A stretch of 64,000 nt of DNA, from contig RDYN01000052.1 of assembly GCA_004293365.1 (NCBI GenBank), positions 2,678-66,677 on the forward strand. The letters run 5' to 3'. This stretch comes from Oscillatoriales cyanobacterium (GTDB lineage Bacteria; Cyanobacteriota; Cyanobacteriia; Cyanobacteriales; Microcoleaceae). Position numbers and translations under genes: made by a program. The notes beneath the pieces were generated by a model. The model did not search any database, was not told the DNA's origin, and worked only from the letters and a program-made list of their open reading frames with translations. Position 1 is the stretch's first letter. Every line of letters begins with the position of its first letter. Shown one piece after another: positions 39,121 to 47,500 of this stretch.

Positions 39121-40896
39121 TTACGCAGCAACTGGTAAAGTAATCACAAATTCCGTCCCCTGTCCAATTTGAGAATTCATCTCAATTTTGCCTTGATGCT
39201 TGGCAACGATTTGATAGGAAATAGCCAATCCCAATCCAGTGCCTTTGCCGATCGACTTTGTAGTAAAAAACGGGTCAAATATCTGTTGGGCACTGGCTGC
39301 GGCAATTCCCGGCCCGTTATCCCGAATCTTGACAGTGACAGCTTTGTCTGCCGCAACTTCCGTGCATATCCAAATCGTTGGTGAAAACGCTTTATCTGCC
39401 TTTTTTACCTCCTCCAGCGCATCAATTGCATTGCCGAGTACGTTCATAAATACTTGATTCAGTTGCGCTCCATAGCACTCAACCAGAGGCAAATTAGCGT
39501 ATTCTTTAATAACTTCGATACCTTGTTTGAGTCGGTGATTGAGAATTACCAGGGTGCTGTCTATTCCTTCGTGAATGTCCGCAGGTTTCATGTAACCGTC
39601 GTCTAAACGAGAAAAGTTCCGCATGGATATGACAATTTCGCGAATGCGATCTGCTCCCATTTTCATCGAAGCAAGTGTTTTTGGCAAATCTTCTCTGAGA
39701 AATTCGAGTTCAATGTCTTCGATACAGTCTATAATTTCATCTGGTGGGTTTGGATAGTATTTCTGATAGAGAGTTACCAAGTCTGCCAAATCTTGGATGT
39801 ATTGGTTAGCATGGTCAATGTTGCCGCCGATGAAGTTGACGGGATTGTTGATTTCGTGGGCGATCCCTGCCACCATTTGACCGAGAGACGACATTTTTTC
39901 GGTTTGAATTAATTGAGATTGAGTTTGTTTTAGTTCTTGTGTATAGTCGCTAACTCGCTGAATCAATTGATTGAAAGAAGCTGCTAAAACTCCGATTTCG
40001 TCTTCGGTTGTGACTGGTACTTGCAGGTTAAAATTCGATTCGCGGGCGACTTGCTGGGCGACGCTAGTGACGCTTTCGAGGGGTTGGGCGATCGCGCGGC
40101 TGGTTTTGTCCGCCAGTAACACGGCGATGAGTGCTGAAATTATCATACTCCCCAGAATAATTCGGTTTCGCAAGCCTTCAGCTTCTTCTAATGCTTCTGC
40201 CCCTTGCAGTTTTTGAAGTTCTATTTCTGCAATTTGCTCAGTCAAATTTGCAGCAAGTTGATCTAATACGATCGCCTCTTCCCCACTGCTACTCCTCAAC
40301 ATTTGTAACTGTGCGGACTCGATGCGGTTAGCCGGTAAATCCCAAACTTCCGCTTCTTTTAATTGCAGTTTAGTTAGCTGAGCGTAGTAATCAATGACGA
40401 TGGCATACCTTTGCAATCTAGATTGCAAATTTTTTTCTTGTATTGCTAGCCTGTCGGGATTTTTGATGGCAAAAAGTTGTATTTCGGAAATCAGGCTTTT
40501 TGCTTGATTGATTTGCTGGACAAACCGATCGCGTTCGTATTGCAGCCACACCCTGTTTCCCAAAACAGCCGGCAATCTCGCTGCGTGCGATCGGGCTTCA
40601 AATACGGTATTTTGCAAATTTTGCAGCAGTTGCTGCTGTTGCCCAGCAACATTTACCTGAATTAAAGCTTGCTTGCGAAAGTAGTCTCCGACTTTCAGTC
40701 CCGCACCCGTTCCCAAAATCGCTATACCGATCGCTAAAGCATAGCCGTAGCTAATTTTTTGACCGATCCGCAAATGGTTGAATCGTTCCCTTAGCCAATT
40801 TAAATTAATAGATGTAGGCTGTGACAATTTTTTGTTAGCAGAGTGATCTTGCTCTACTTTGCTATCTTGGGGCTGAGTGTCGGTAAATAATAACAT
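39121..40896 (-). CDS. Membrane sensor histidine kinase with HAMP domain (paralogue)
   Basis: This 591-residue kinase is laid out like the one at 31265-33085. First span at about 49-68 (YGYALAIGIAILGTGAGLKV), helical extracytoplasmic region, second span at about 246-262 (IILGSMIISALIAVLLA), HAMP (RAIAQPLESVTSVAQQV), coiled coil, H-box GIAHEINNPVNFIGG, N-box VLGNAIDALEEV and G-boxes DNGPGIAAA and GTGLGLAISYQI. The two proteins align throughout (for example ISYGYALA / ICGGYALA and MGTEFAIALP / GTEFVITLP), so they come from a duplication. Signal and partner regulator are unknown. Confidence 0.93.
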   Translation of the reverse strand: MLLFTDTQPQDSKVEQDHSANKKLSQPTSINLNWLRERFNHLRIGQKISYGYALAIGIAILGTGAGLKVGDYFRKQALIQVNVAGQQQQLLQNLQNTVFEARSHAARLPAVLGNRVWLQYERDRFVQQINQAKSLISEIQLFAIKNPDRLAIQEKNLQSRLQRYAIVIDYYAQLTKLQLKEAEVWDLPANRIESAQLQMLRSSSGEEAIVLDQLAANLTEQIAEIELQKLQGAEALEEAEGLRNRIILGSMIISALIAVLLADKTSRAIAQPLESVTSVAQQVARESNFNLQVPVTTEDEIGVLAASFNQLIQRVSDYTQELKQTQSQLIQTEKMSSLGQMVAGIAHEINNPVNFIGGNIDHANQYIQDLADLVTLYQKYYPNPPDEIIDCIEDIELEFLREDLPKTLASMKMGADRIREIVISMRNFSRLDDGYMKPADIHEGIDSTLVILNHRLKQGIEVIKEYANLPLVECYGAQLNQVFMNVLGNAIDALEEVKKADKAFSPTIWICTEVAADKAVTVKIRDNGPGIAAASAQQIFDPFFTTKSIGKGTGLGLAISYQIVAKHQGKIEMNSQIGQGTEFVITLPVAA

Positions 40897-41364
40897 TGAA
40901 AGTTCCTCCCAAACAAATCAGGAGTAGTTGACATCCTGCACAATTTATTGCAATATCGAGAAACAGCATAAACCTGCATTTCTCAGTTAATCATTTAACT
41001 TAGTTAAAAACCGTGAATTTTAGGAGATTACTCCTAAAAAAACGCGATCGGGAGATACGATAGTTTTTCTGGTTTTTAACTTTTGAGTTTTTTGGGCTGA
41101 CAATCTGTTGCGTACAAAATGTCAAACTAATCTTTCTATTGAATTTGCCAGATCAATTGCTATTTGAGCTGCCAGCCGAGGCGATTTAGCCCATAACGCC
41201 TTAATTATCTCTGTTCTCAGACAAAAGTGTTTGTGATCTGTATCAACAATTTATGTGATTGTACGCAACTTTACAAAACTTATACAAAATCAACCAGTAT
41301 TTTCACTTACTTAGTTAGTTAAGGACACAGAGTTTAACTAGGGTTCTCCCAATTTTTTTGCCAG
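40897..41364. other. 468-base spacer
   Basis: No gene is visible. A short perfect hairpin TTTAGGAGATTACTCCTAAAAAAA lies at about 41018-41041 and resembles a terminator on the plus strand, though no plus-strand gene precedes it. The rest is AT-rich with no recognisable site. Confidence 0.5.
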
Positions 41365-41580
41365 TTATACGTTTGATTTCAGCGGTTTTGCTAAAATATC
41401 GTCGCTGTCAGTAAATCCATAAGCTTGCATTACTTTGCGATCGAGCGCTTCGTGCAGTTTATAAAGTTGGCTGGTTGTTTCTTCAAAAAACTTATTATAA
41501 AATTGAGTAATTCCCCACTGTTTTGCTGACATCTGTTGAGTGCGGCACAGTAAAATAGTAAGATCGAAACCCCATCGCAT
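41365..41580 (-). pseudogene. C-terminal remnant of a type IIG/Eco57I-like DNA methyltransferase
   Basis: The 71-residue frame contains QFYNKFFEETTSQLYKLHEAL and DRKVMQAYGFTDSDDILAK. This is the pattern I know from the C-terminus of large cyanobacterial type IIG or MmeI-like methyltransferases (LYN...PTSQLY.LH..LD..VM.AYGF...DDIL). The catalytic NPPY region and the rest of the ~1000-residue protein are absent, because the plus-strand radical-SAM gene begins 48 bases upstream. So this is a leftover fragment; its family assignment is from memory. Confidence 0.55.
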
Positions 41581-41628
41581 TTCTCATTTCTAAACATTTT
41601 CCGTTTTAATACTGTAGCAGGTGCAATT

Positions 41629-42552
41629 ATGGTAAAGTCTCAGTATGAGGGATATTCCGCCGGGAAACAACACACTTTCGCAGTCCGGGAAAACTTCGGA
41701 AGTGCCAAAGTGTATGCACAAAATGCACAGTCAGTGCTTAACAAAGCTACTGGATTTATCAGTGCTTACGATTTCACGCTCAATCCTTATCGCGGCTGTC
41801 AGTACGGATGCAGCTATTGTTATGCTGCTGCTTTTAGCCCTAATTCACAGATGCGGGAGGATTGGGGAAATTGGGTAATCATCAAGCAAAATGCAGCAGA
41901 AATTCTCAAGAAAGAGTTGGAACGCTGGCACAAGAAAAACCCCGAGCGCCCACCGACAATTTATATGAGTAGTGTCACAGATCCGTATCAGCCAATTGAA
42001 TCTAAAGAACAACTAACTAGGCACTTGCTAGAAGTGATGGTTCCCTATCAGCCGACGCTGGTTATCCAAACTCGCAGTCCTATGATAACTAGAGATGTCG
42101 ATATTTTACAGCAATTTCAGCGATTGCGAATTAACATGAGCATTCCCACTGGTAGCGAAAAAGTGAGGAAAGATTTTGAACCAAAATCCCCGAGTATTCC
42201 TGCGAGACTCAAAGCTATTGCCAAACTGAAATACAGCTTTCCTTACCAAATAAATTGCGAAGTAAAATTTTCTATAACTGTGACACCACTACTCCCTACC
42301 TTACCGGAAGATGAAGCTAATTTTATTAGGAAGCTGGAAGTTGTAGATCGGGTGGTGATTCAGGATTTTCATGCCAGCAACGATCGATCGCTAATTGCGT
42401 CAACGCGCTCAGAAGCATTAGCTCTTAAACACAAGTACGCTTGGTGGTACAATAGCGAACAGCAGAGTTATCGCAAGTTTAAAAATAAACTCAAGGCGAT
42501 GCTCCCGGATGTAGAAATTATGGAAGGTAAAGAAGGATTTGGCTATGAATAA
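41629..42552 (+). CDS. Radical SAM protein, spore-photoproduct-lyase-like family
   Basis: This 307-residue protein has the radical SAM cluster motif in NPYRGCQYGCSYCYAAAF (C-x3-C-x2-C, about residues 57-64). It belongs to the SplB-like or Rv2578c-like radical SAM group, as shown by YMSSVTDPYQPIESKEQLTR, LVIQTRSPMITRD and MSIPTGSEKVRKDFEP. Members are used in putative DNA-repair or nucleic-acid modification contexts, with substrates unproven. The 3' end overlaps the next gene by 14 bases, implying coupled translation with the methyltransferase-like protein. Confidence 0.9.
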   Translation: MVKSQYEGYSAGKQHTFAVRENFGSAKVYAQNAQSVLNKATGFISAYDFTLNPYRGCQYGCSYCYAAAFSPNSQMREDWGNWVIIKQNAAEILKKELERWHKKNPERPPTIYMSSVTDPYQPIESKEQLTRHLLEVMVPYQPTLVIQTRSPMITRDVDILQQFQRLRINMSIPTGSEKVRKDFEPKSPSIPARLKAIAKLKYSFPYQINCEVKFSITVTPLLPTLPEDEANFIRKLEVVDRVVIQDFHASNDRSLIASTRSEALALKHKYAWWYNSEQQSYRKFKNKLKAMLPDVEIMEGKEGFGYE

Positions 42553-43882
42553 TCCGCTAGCTAACTGGTGGCGTTCTCAAAAGTTTAACCAAGCCGTCAA
42601 GAGTCAAAATAATCGACTTGCCCAAAAACAGTTAAAAGAAATACAAAATTCAGGGGCAAAACTATCGTGGCAGGAGAAACTATTTAAAGAGCGGCTACAG
42701 CTTGAAAAATTATTGCAACAAAAAAATGACCGCATCCAAGAAGGCGATCGGCGTTTAGCAGAATTAGAACTGCAAGTGGGCTTCGGAAAAATTGATGCTT
42801 TTCCCGGAGATATTGATGAGTTAAACTTCTTGATTCCCGAGCCCAAATTTATTGAAGTTATTTCACAAAGTTTTAAACTTAAAGAATGCGATGCCAGCAT
42901 GATTCAATGCACAGGAATTTATGAAAAAGTATTTGATAAGTTTGAACAACATTTGGCTGGTTTTATCAAGAATGAGTTTAATAACTTGATCCGCCAAAAA
43001 ACAAATTTTGATTTTTTACTTCAACAAGCTATTGACGACATACAAAAACTCAAAGAAGGACAAGATCCTCAATACAGTTTTGAGCTAAGTCCTCACATCT
43101 ATTTAATGAGGTATTTCCTAGATAACGTCTATTGTACATATCTAGCTTGGTTTCTCATTTACAAGGCTGGGTTATTACCAACTAAAGTCAATATCCTTGA
43201 TATTGCGGCGGGGCCGGGGACAGTTGCCTGCGGACTAGGTTTGTTGCTGCAAAGTATTAACGACTTTTGTTCAGTGCCGCCAATGCACATATCCTATTAC
43301 TCTTTGGAACAGCAAAAAGCTTTTCAATATCGCGGACTCCAGTTTTGGCGGCAATATATGGAACCCCAGGCGATCAATGCTTACTTTCGGTTTGACACTT
43401 CTAGTATCTTTGATGGTGAAAATCAATCTCGAAAAATTCCTCAAAACTTTTTTGATTTTATTGTAATTTCTCACTGTTTTTTTAACGATGAGGATAGCAG
43501 AGAAAAATCCCAGCGCATTTATAAGGATATATTTACCAACAGCCTGACCGATTCTGGTTATGTTTTGCTAATTATTCAAGAAAAAAAGTTGCTTATACCC
43601 TACAATATTCGTCAAATTGAAAGTTGCGAACAGGAGCTAAGTGTAGTCAAACAATTTGTTGACGATCTGGGGTTAAACTTGGTTTGGTATAAATATTTAA
43701 GTGCAACTGGTAGCAGGAAATCCCATCCTAACTTTGCAAAGTTTGCTAGAGAAAATCTGTCGGTTCAGAAATTCATCAGTCCACTTTTCCGCCAGCACTT
43801 TAAGTTACATTATGACTTAAATTATAAACTTGATGACTATGTGATATTAGCCAGAAAAGGAAGATTTAAAATGAGTAAGTAA
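42539..43882 (+). CDS. Class I SAM-dependent methyltransferase-like protein with N-terminal coiled coil
   Basis: This 447-residue protein starts within the preceding radical-SAM gene (14-base overlap). Residues 1-80 form a charged coiled-coil-like region (RLAQKQLKEIQNSGAKL, KLLQQKNDRIQEGDRRLAE). A Rossmann methyltransferase core begins near 220 with motif I ILDIAAGPGTVACGLGL, then a YSLEQQKAF segment that could bind the SAM ribose and FFDFIVISHCFFND as a motif IV equivalent. The C-terminus ends HYDLNYKLDDYVILARKG. Substrate is unknown. Coupling to a radical SAM enzyme suggests joint action on one substrate, possibly rRNA or DNA. Confidence 0.72.
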   Translation: MAMNNPLANWWRSQKFNQAVKSQNNRLAQKQLKEIQNSGAKLSWQEKLFKERLQLEKLLQQKNDRIQEGDRRLAELELQVGFGKIDAFPGDIDELNFLIPEPKFIEVISQSFKLKECDASMIQCTGIYEKVFDKFEQHLAGFIKNEFNNLIRQKTNFDFLLQQAIDDIQKLKEGQDPQYSFELSPHIYLMRYFLDNVYCTYLAWFLIYKAGLLPTKVNILDIAAGPGTVACGLGLLLQSINDFCSVPPMHISYYSLEQQKAFQYRGLQFWRQYMEPQAINAYFRFDTSSIFDGENQSRKIPQNFFDFIVISHCFFNDEDSREKSQRIYKDIFTNSLTDSGYVLLIIQEKKLLIPYNIRQIESCEQELSVVKQFVDDLGLNLVWYKYLSATGSRKSHPNFAKFARENLSVQKFISPLFRQHFKLHYDLNYKLDDYVILARKGRFKMSK

Positions 43883-43919
43883 AATAAATCAGCTAGGAAT
43901 TGCTAAATATTAAATTTAA

Positions 43920-44816
43920 ATGCAAAAAGTGACCCAAAAATTGACTTACAAACCTACAAATAACGTTCAAAATAATTGGCACGGCAGGCTGAATTTAGCC
44001 TACGCGAACCGTGACGGCGCAACTCAAATTATTCACAATCAAATGCAAGCGCCCCTGAAGGTGCAGCGTCCGTTTTATCCTGAAGGAAAAGAGGTTTGTC
44101 ACAGCGTAGTTTTGCACACGGCTGGGGGAGTTGTTGGGGGCGATCGCCTTTCGCTCAATTTCCACCTCCAACCAAACGCCAAAGCCTTAATCACCACCGC
44201 CGCCGCTGGTAAAATTTATCGCAGCAGCGGACAGTTAGCACAACAAAATATTGACATTCAAGTAGATGCTGGCGCTAATTTGGAATGGCTGCCGCAGGAA
44301 ACAATCGTTTTCGACGGCGCAATTTACCGACAAGATTTGCGGGTAGAATTAGCGCCGCAAGCCCGTATTCTGCTGTGGGAGATTACGCGGTTCGGACGCA
44401 GTGCTAGGGGCGAAAAGTTCTTGTCGGGAGAATGGCGATCGCACACCGAAATCTGGCAGGAAAACAGCCCTCTGTGGATTGACAGACAATGGCTTAAAGG
44501 TGGGAGCCAAATGCTCGAAAGTCCTCACGGATTAGCAGGAAAACCCGTAGTCGCTACCCTCGCTTGGATCGGCGAACCAGTCACAGCGGAGATGGTGGAA
44601 AAAGTGCGAGGTTTGCGCTGCGAAGAAACAATTTATCCAGGATCTGTGGCAGTTAATTCTACTGTCGGGGTTACTCGCATTCCCAACGGTTTGCTGTGCC
44701 GGTATCGCGGTTCGTCCACCGCTGCCGCCAGAGACTGGTTTGTCGCCATTTGGCAATTGCTGCGCTTGTCTTTTTCAGAACGCCCTTGCTGTTTGCCCAG
44801 AGTTTGGATAAAATAG
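43920..44816 (+). CDS. ureD: Urease accessory protein UreD
   Basis: UreD is a chaperone that binds apo-urease and, with UreF and UreG, inserts nickel. The 298-residue protein shows the family hallmarks: QAPLKVQRPFYPEG, VVLHTAGGVVGGDRLSL, TTAAAGKIYRS, LEWLPQETIVFDGA and the C-terminal LPRVWIK. The start at 43920 directly precedes MQKVTQKLTYKP. No ureE, ureF or ureG is seen in this window, so the accessory set must lie elsewhere. The gene is 313 bases before ureA on the same strand. Confidence 0.94.
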   Translation: MQKVTQKLTYKPTNNVQNNWHGRLNLAYANRDGATQIIHNQMQAPLKVQRPFYPEGKEVCHSVVLHTAGGVVGGDRLSLNFHLQPNAKALITTAAAGKIYRSSGQLAQQNIDIQVDAGANLEWLPQETIVFDGAIYRQDLRVELAPQARILLWEITRFGRSARGEKFLSGEWRSHTEIWQENSPLWIDRQWLKGGSQMLESPHGLAGKPVVATLAWIGEPVTAEMVEKVRGLRCEETIYPGSVAVNSTVGVTRIPNGLLCRYRGSSTAAARDWFVAIWQLLRLSFSERPCCLPRVWIK

Positions 44817-45129
44817 CATTCTCTTTTAGTTTCACCTAGTTTCTGTTTCCGCTGCAACACATCAAATGCAATACCCGCCCCCAGTACCAGACATACAACT
44901 TCCGATTGACATTGCTCGTGACAAATATAGCCGGGTTTTGTCAGAAATATGCGATCGGCAAACAGTCGTTTCCGGTTCTTTGCTAAAGTCCAAAAACAAA
45001 AGGATAAACCACCTTGACACGAACCGGATATTAACACTATCTTGAATCATGGGAGGTAATTACCGATGATTTGCTGCCGCTCATAGTTGAACTTGAATAA
45101 ATAATGCGATCGCCCTCACCATAATAAAA
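44817..45129. other. 313-base spacer between ureD and ureA
   Basis: No gene is convincing. The sequence lacks the hairpin families that occupy most other spacers. A purine-rich GGGAGG at 45052-45056 lies too far from ureA to be its ribosome-binding site. An ureA promoter may lie here but was not identified. Confidence 0.5.
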
Positions 45130-45432
45130 ATGCAACTCACCCCCCAAGAAAAAGACAAGCTGCTGATTTTCACCGCCGCCCTGCTAGCAGAGCGCCGCAA
45201 ACAAAGAGGCTTAAAGTTAAACTATCCAGAAGCACTAGCCTACATTTCCGCCGCCATTTTAGAAGGAGCAAGAGATGGCCTCACCGTCGCAGATTTAATG
45301 AGTTACGGGACAACTCTTCTGACGCGGGAAGATGTGATGGAAGGCATACCCGAAATGGTGCATGAAGTGCAAGTTGAGGCGACTTTTCCCGACGGAACTA
45401 AGTTGGTGACAGTGCACGATCCGATTCGTTAA
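45130..45432 (+). CDS. ureA: Urease subunit gamma
   Basis: Structural subunit of the nickel urease that hydrolyses urea to ammonia and carbamate. The 100 residues match UreA exactly: [21 protein letters not shown] start, [33 protein letters not shown], and [21 protein letters not shown]. It is followed after 33 bases by ureB, the usual order in cyanobacteria. The enzyme assembles as trimers of alpha-beta-gamma. Confidence 0.97.
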   Translation: MQLTPQEKDKLLIFTAALLAERRKQRGLKLNYPEALAYISAAILEGARDGLTVADLMSYGTTLLTREDVMEGIPEMVHEVQVEATFPDGTKLVTVHDPIR

Positions 45433-45465
45433 ATATTTAAACGCAGAGACTCGCAGGAGACAGAT

Positions 45466-45777
45466 ATGATTCCGGGAGAAATGATTGTTTCAGACGGTGA
45501 AATTGAGCTCAATGCCGATCGCCCAACAGTGCGGTTGCTGGTAGCAAATACGGGCGATCGACCCATTCAAGTCGGTTCCCACTATCACTTTTATGAAGCG
45601 AACGAAGCCTTAGAATTTGAACGAGAACAAGCAAAAGGAATGCGGTTGGATATCCCCGCAGGTACAGCAGTTAGATTTGAGCCGGGAGATCGAAGGGAAA
45701 TTCAATTAGTGCCGTTTGTTGGTAGCCGTCAAGTCTACGGCTTTAATGGAAAAGTGAACGGTCATTTGGAAGGTTAA
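45466..45777 (+). CDS. ureB: Urease subunit beta
   Basis: Beta structural subunit of urease, 103 residues. It has the family motifs [55 protein letters not shown] and [24 protein letters not shown] precedes the ATG at proper spacing. In most genomes ureC follows at once; here a glycosyltransferase gene and two spacers separate ureB from ureC by about 1.7 kb. Confidence 0.97.
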   Translation: MIPGEMIVSDGEIELNADRPTVRLLVANTGDRPIQVGSHYHFYEANEALEFEREQAKGMRLDIPAGTAVRFEPGDRREIQLVPFVGSRQVYGFNGKVNGHLEG

Positions 45778-46108
45778 GTATGAAAGCAGAAAATAGTTTG
45801 CAAGTGTTGATTGTTGAATTGGAAAATTTTTAACTTAAAACTTATCCAAGTTAAAATAATGCAACTGTAACCTCGCAATCCCAACCAGGATCGCGATCGT
45901 CATCCCATGGAAAATCGAAAAGAGAAAATCGTATCACTTCCAGCGCTACCCCTGGAGAGTGACAAAGCAATGTCAAGAAAAATTCTCTGCATAAGTGTAT
46001 AAGTGCCTTTCTTTTGTTAGTGAAACCTCAGACTTTTGAGTGAGTTAAAATCGGCAGTTTGCGATCGATATTGGTTATCAAAACCGCAAACATATACAGC
46101 AAAAGCGC
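45778..46108. other. 331-base spacer between ureB and the glycosyltransferase gene
   Basis: No recognisable gene. An ATG two bases after the ureB stop opens a frame of only 17 codons. Otherwise plain sequence with no obvious site. Confidence 0.5.
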
Positions 46109-47239
46109 ATGATGAATCCAAAATTAGTTGACCAGATCAAACAGATGTTGAAGCAGAGTTTGCTGGAAACATCGAGGCGTGTCTGGAGAACCCCGTTAGA
46201 TCGGCGCACCAGCATCAAATTATTAGATAACAGCATCGTTTACAAACAGCAGCACGAACCTGTCAACATACCTGCGTTAGCCTCAGTAAATGGAGTACCT
46301 TCTCGGTTTTTTACCACAGAAACAACCGTGTCTTTTGACCCGGATTATGTTTGGAAAGTTTCCGTGAATAAACAAATAGAGGCTCTAACTATTTGTACGT
46401 CTGGAAACACGCTGCTAAATCACAAGTTGCTGTTAGACCTAGATTTTCGGATTAGCGGTGCGGGCATTCTGGAATGGCCTTATAAACCCCAGCAAATTAC
46501 CTATCCGTTAATAGTTGCTCCTTGGTCGCATTTGTGGTGCAGTTATTACGATTATGTGATTTTTGTACTGGCTAAACTTTGTCGGATTGAGGAGGCTTTA
46601 GGTAAGGAAATTTGGCAAGAAGCCAAAATTTGTTATCCTTTGCGCCATACAGCTTTTGAGTTGGATTTTCTGACAAAACTCGGTATTCCTGAAAGTTCGC
46701 TAATCGACACTCGCGCTAGAGATACGGGATATCATGCAGAAAGTGTCGTGTTAGGAAACAATCAAGATTGGTATTTTCCCAGTCCTTACGATATAGAGCT
46801 TTTGCGGAACAAATTCTGTCTTAAGGAAAATGTCAAGCCTTACAGAAAATTATATCTTTCTAGAAGCGGGCGGCGCCAGGTTAAAAATGAGGTAGAAGTA
46901 CGAGAGGTGTTGAAAGAGTTTGATTTTGAAATTTTGGAAGATGTCTCGCGCAGTGTGGATGAACAAATTCGGCTGTTTGCAGAAGCGCAGGTGGTTGTGG
47001 GCCCTCACGGCGCTGGTTTTACAAATTTGTTGTGGTGTCAGCCGGGAACGAAAGTATTGGAATGCTTTTATGGAGGGTACACTCCGCCGTTTTTCTATTA
47101 CATTTCCCAGATATTGGGATTAGAATATTCTCGTATGGTTGATGACAGCGATGATTTGGAAGATTGGAGTTTAATTGGCATGGATATGACGGTGGATGTG
47201 GAGGTTTTGAGAAGGGAAATTAAGAAAATGCTGGAATGA
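46109..47239 (+). CDS. Glycosyltransferase family 61 (DUF563) protein
   Basis: This 376-residue protein has the GT61 (DUF563) signature near the C-terminus: KLYLSRSGRRQVKNEVEV and VVVGPHGAGFTNLLWCQPGTKVLECF. The upstream part includes LIVAPWSHLWCSYYDYVI. GT61 enzymes transfer xylose, arabinose or related sugars; in bacteria they work on exopolysaccharides or lipopolysaccharide. No signal peptide is evident. It lies inside the urease cluster with large gaps on both sides, so it looks like an unrelated insertion rather than an urease function. The start at 46109 may alternatively be the second methionine. Confidence 0.88.
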   Translation: MMNPKLVDQIKQMLKQSLLETSRRVWRTPLDRRTSIKLLDNSIVYKQQHEPVNIPALASVNGVPSRFFTTETTVSFDPDYVWKVSVNKQIEALTICTSGNTLLNHKLLLDLDFRISGAGILEWPYKPQQITYPLIVAPWSHLWCSYYDYVIFVLAKLCRIEEALGKEIWQEAKICYPLRHTAFELDFLTKLGIPESSLIDTRARDTGYHAESVVLGNNQDWYFPSPYDIELLRNKFCLKENVKPYRKLYLSRSGRRQVKNEVEVREVLKEFDFEILEDVSRSVDEQIRLFAEAQVVVGPHGAGFTNLLWCQPGTKVLECFYGGYTPPFFYYISQILGLEYSRMVDDSDDLEDWSLIGMDMTVDVEVLRREIKKMLE

Positions 47240-47326
47240 ATTTACAAATCGACAAATGGGCGATCGCAGAAATATTGTAAATATTTGCTAAGGAATGAGA
47301 ATTAAATAACTTACAATTTATTGTTC

Positions 47327-47383
47327 TTGTGGGATGGGCGTCCCGCCCGTCCAGAAAGAACGGGCGGGACGCCCATCCCACAA
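47327..47383. repeat. Perfect 24-bp inverted repeat upstream of ureC
   Basis: Arms 47327-47350 and 47360-47383 are exact reverse complements (TTGTGGGATGGGCGTCCCGC... ), with a nine-base loop. It lies about 120 bases before the ureC start. The GGGCGGGACGCCC core recalls the GGGCAAGATGCCC repeats inside ureC. Confidence 0.95.
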
Positions 47384-47500
47384 ATATGTGTAAATTATTT
47401 ACAGGAGCGATCCTAACTCAGATTGAGTAACTCGGCACATAGTACAATTAAAGTTGACCTCAACTGCCAACTAAAAAATTTATTAATATTAGGAGAAAAC

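Noticed and set aside
44862-45050. 62-residue protein between ureD and ureA
   Set aside because: No start signal, no family resemblance, and the frame overlaps another equally weak one.
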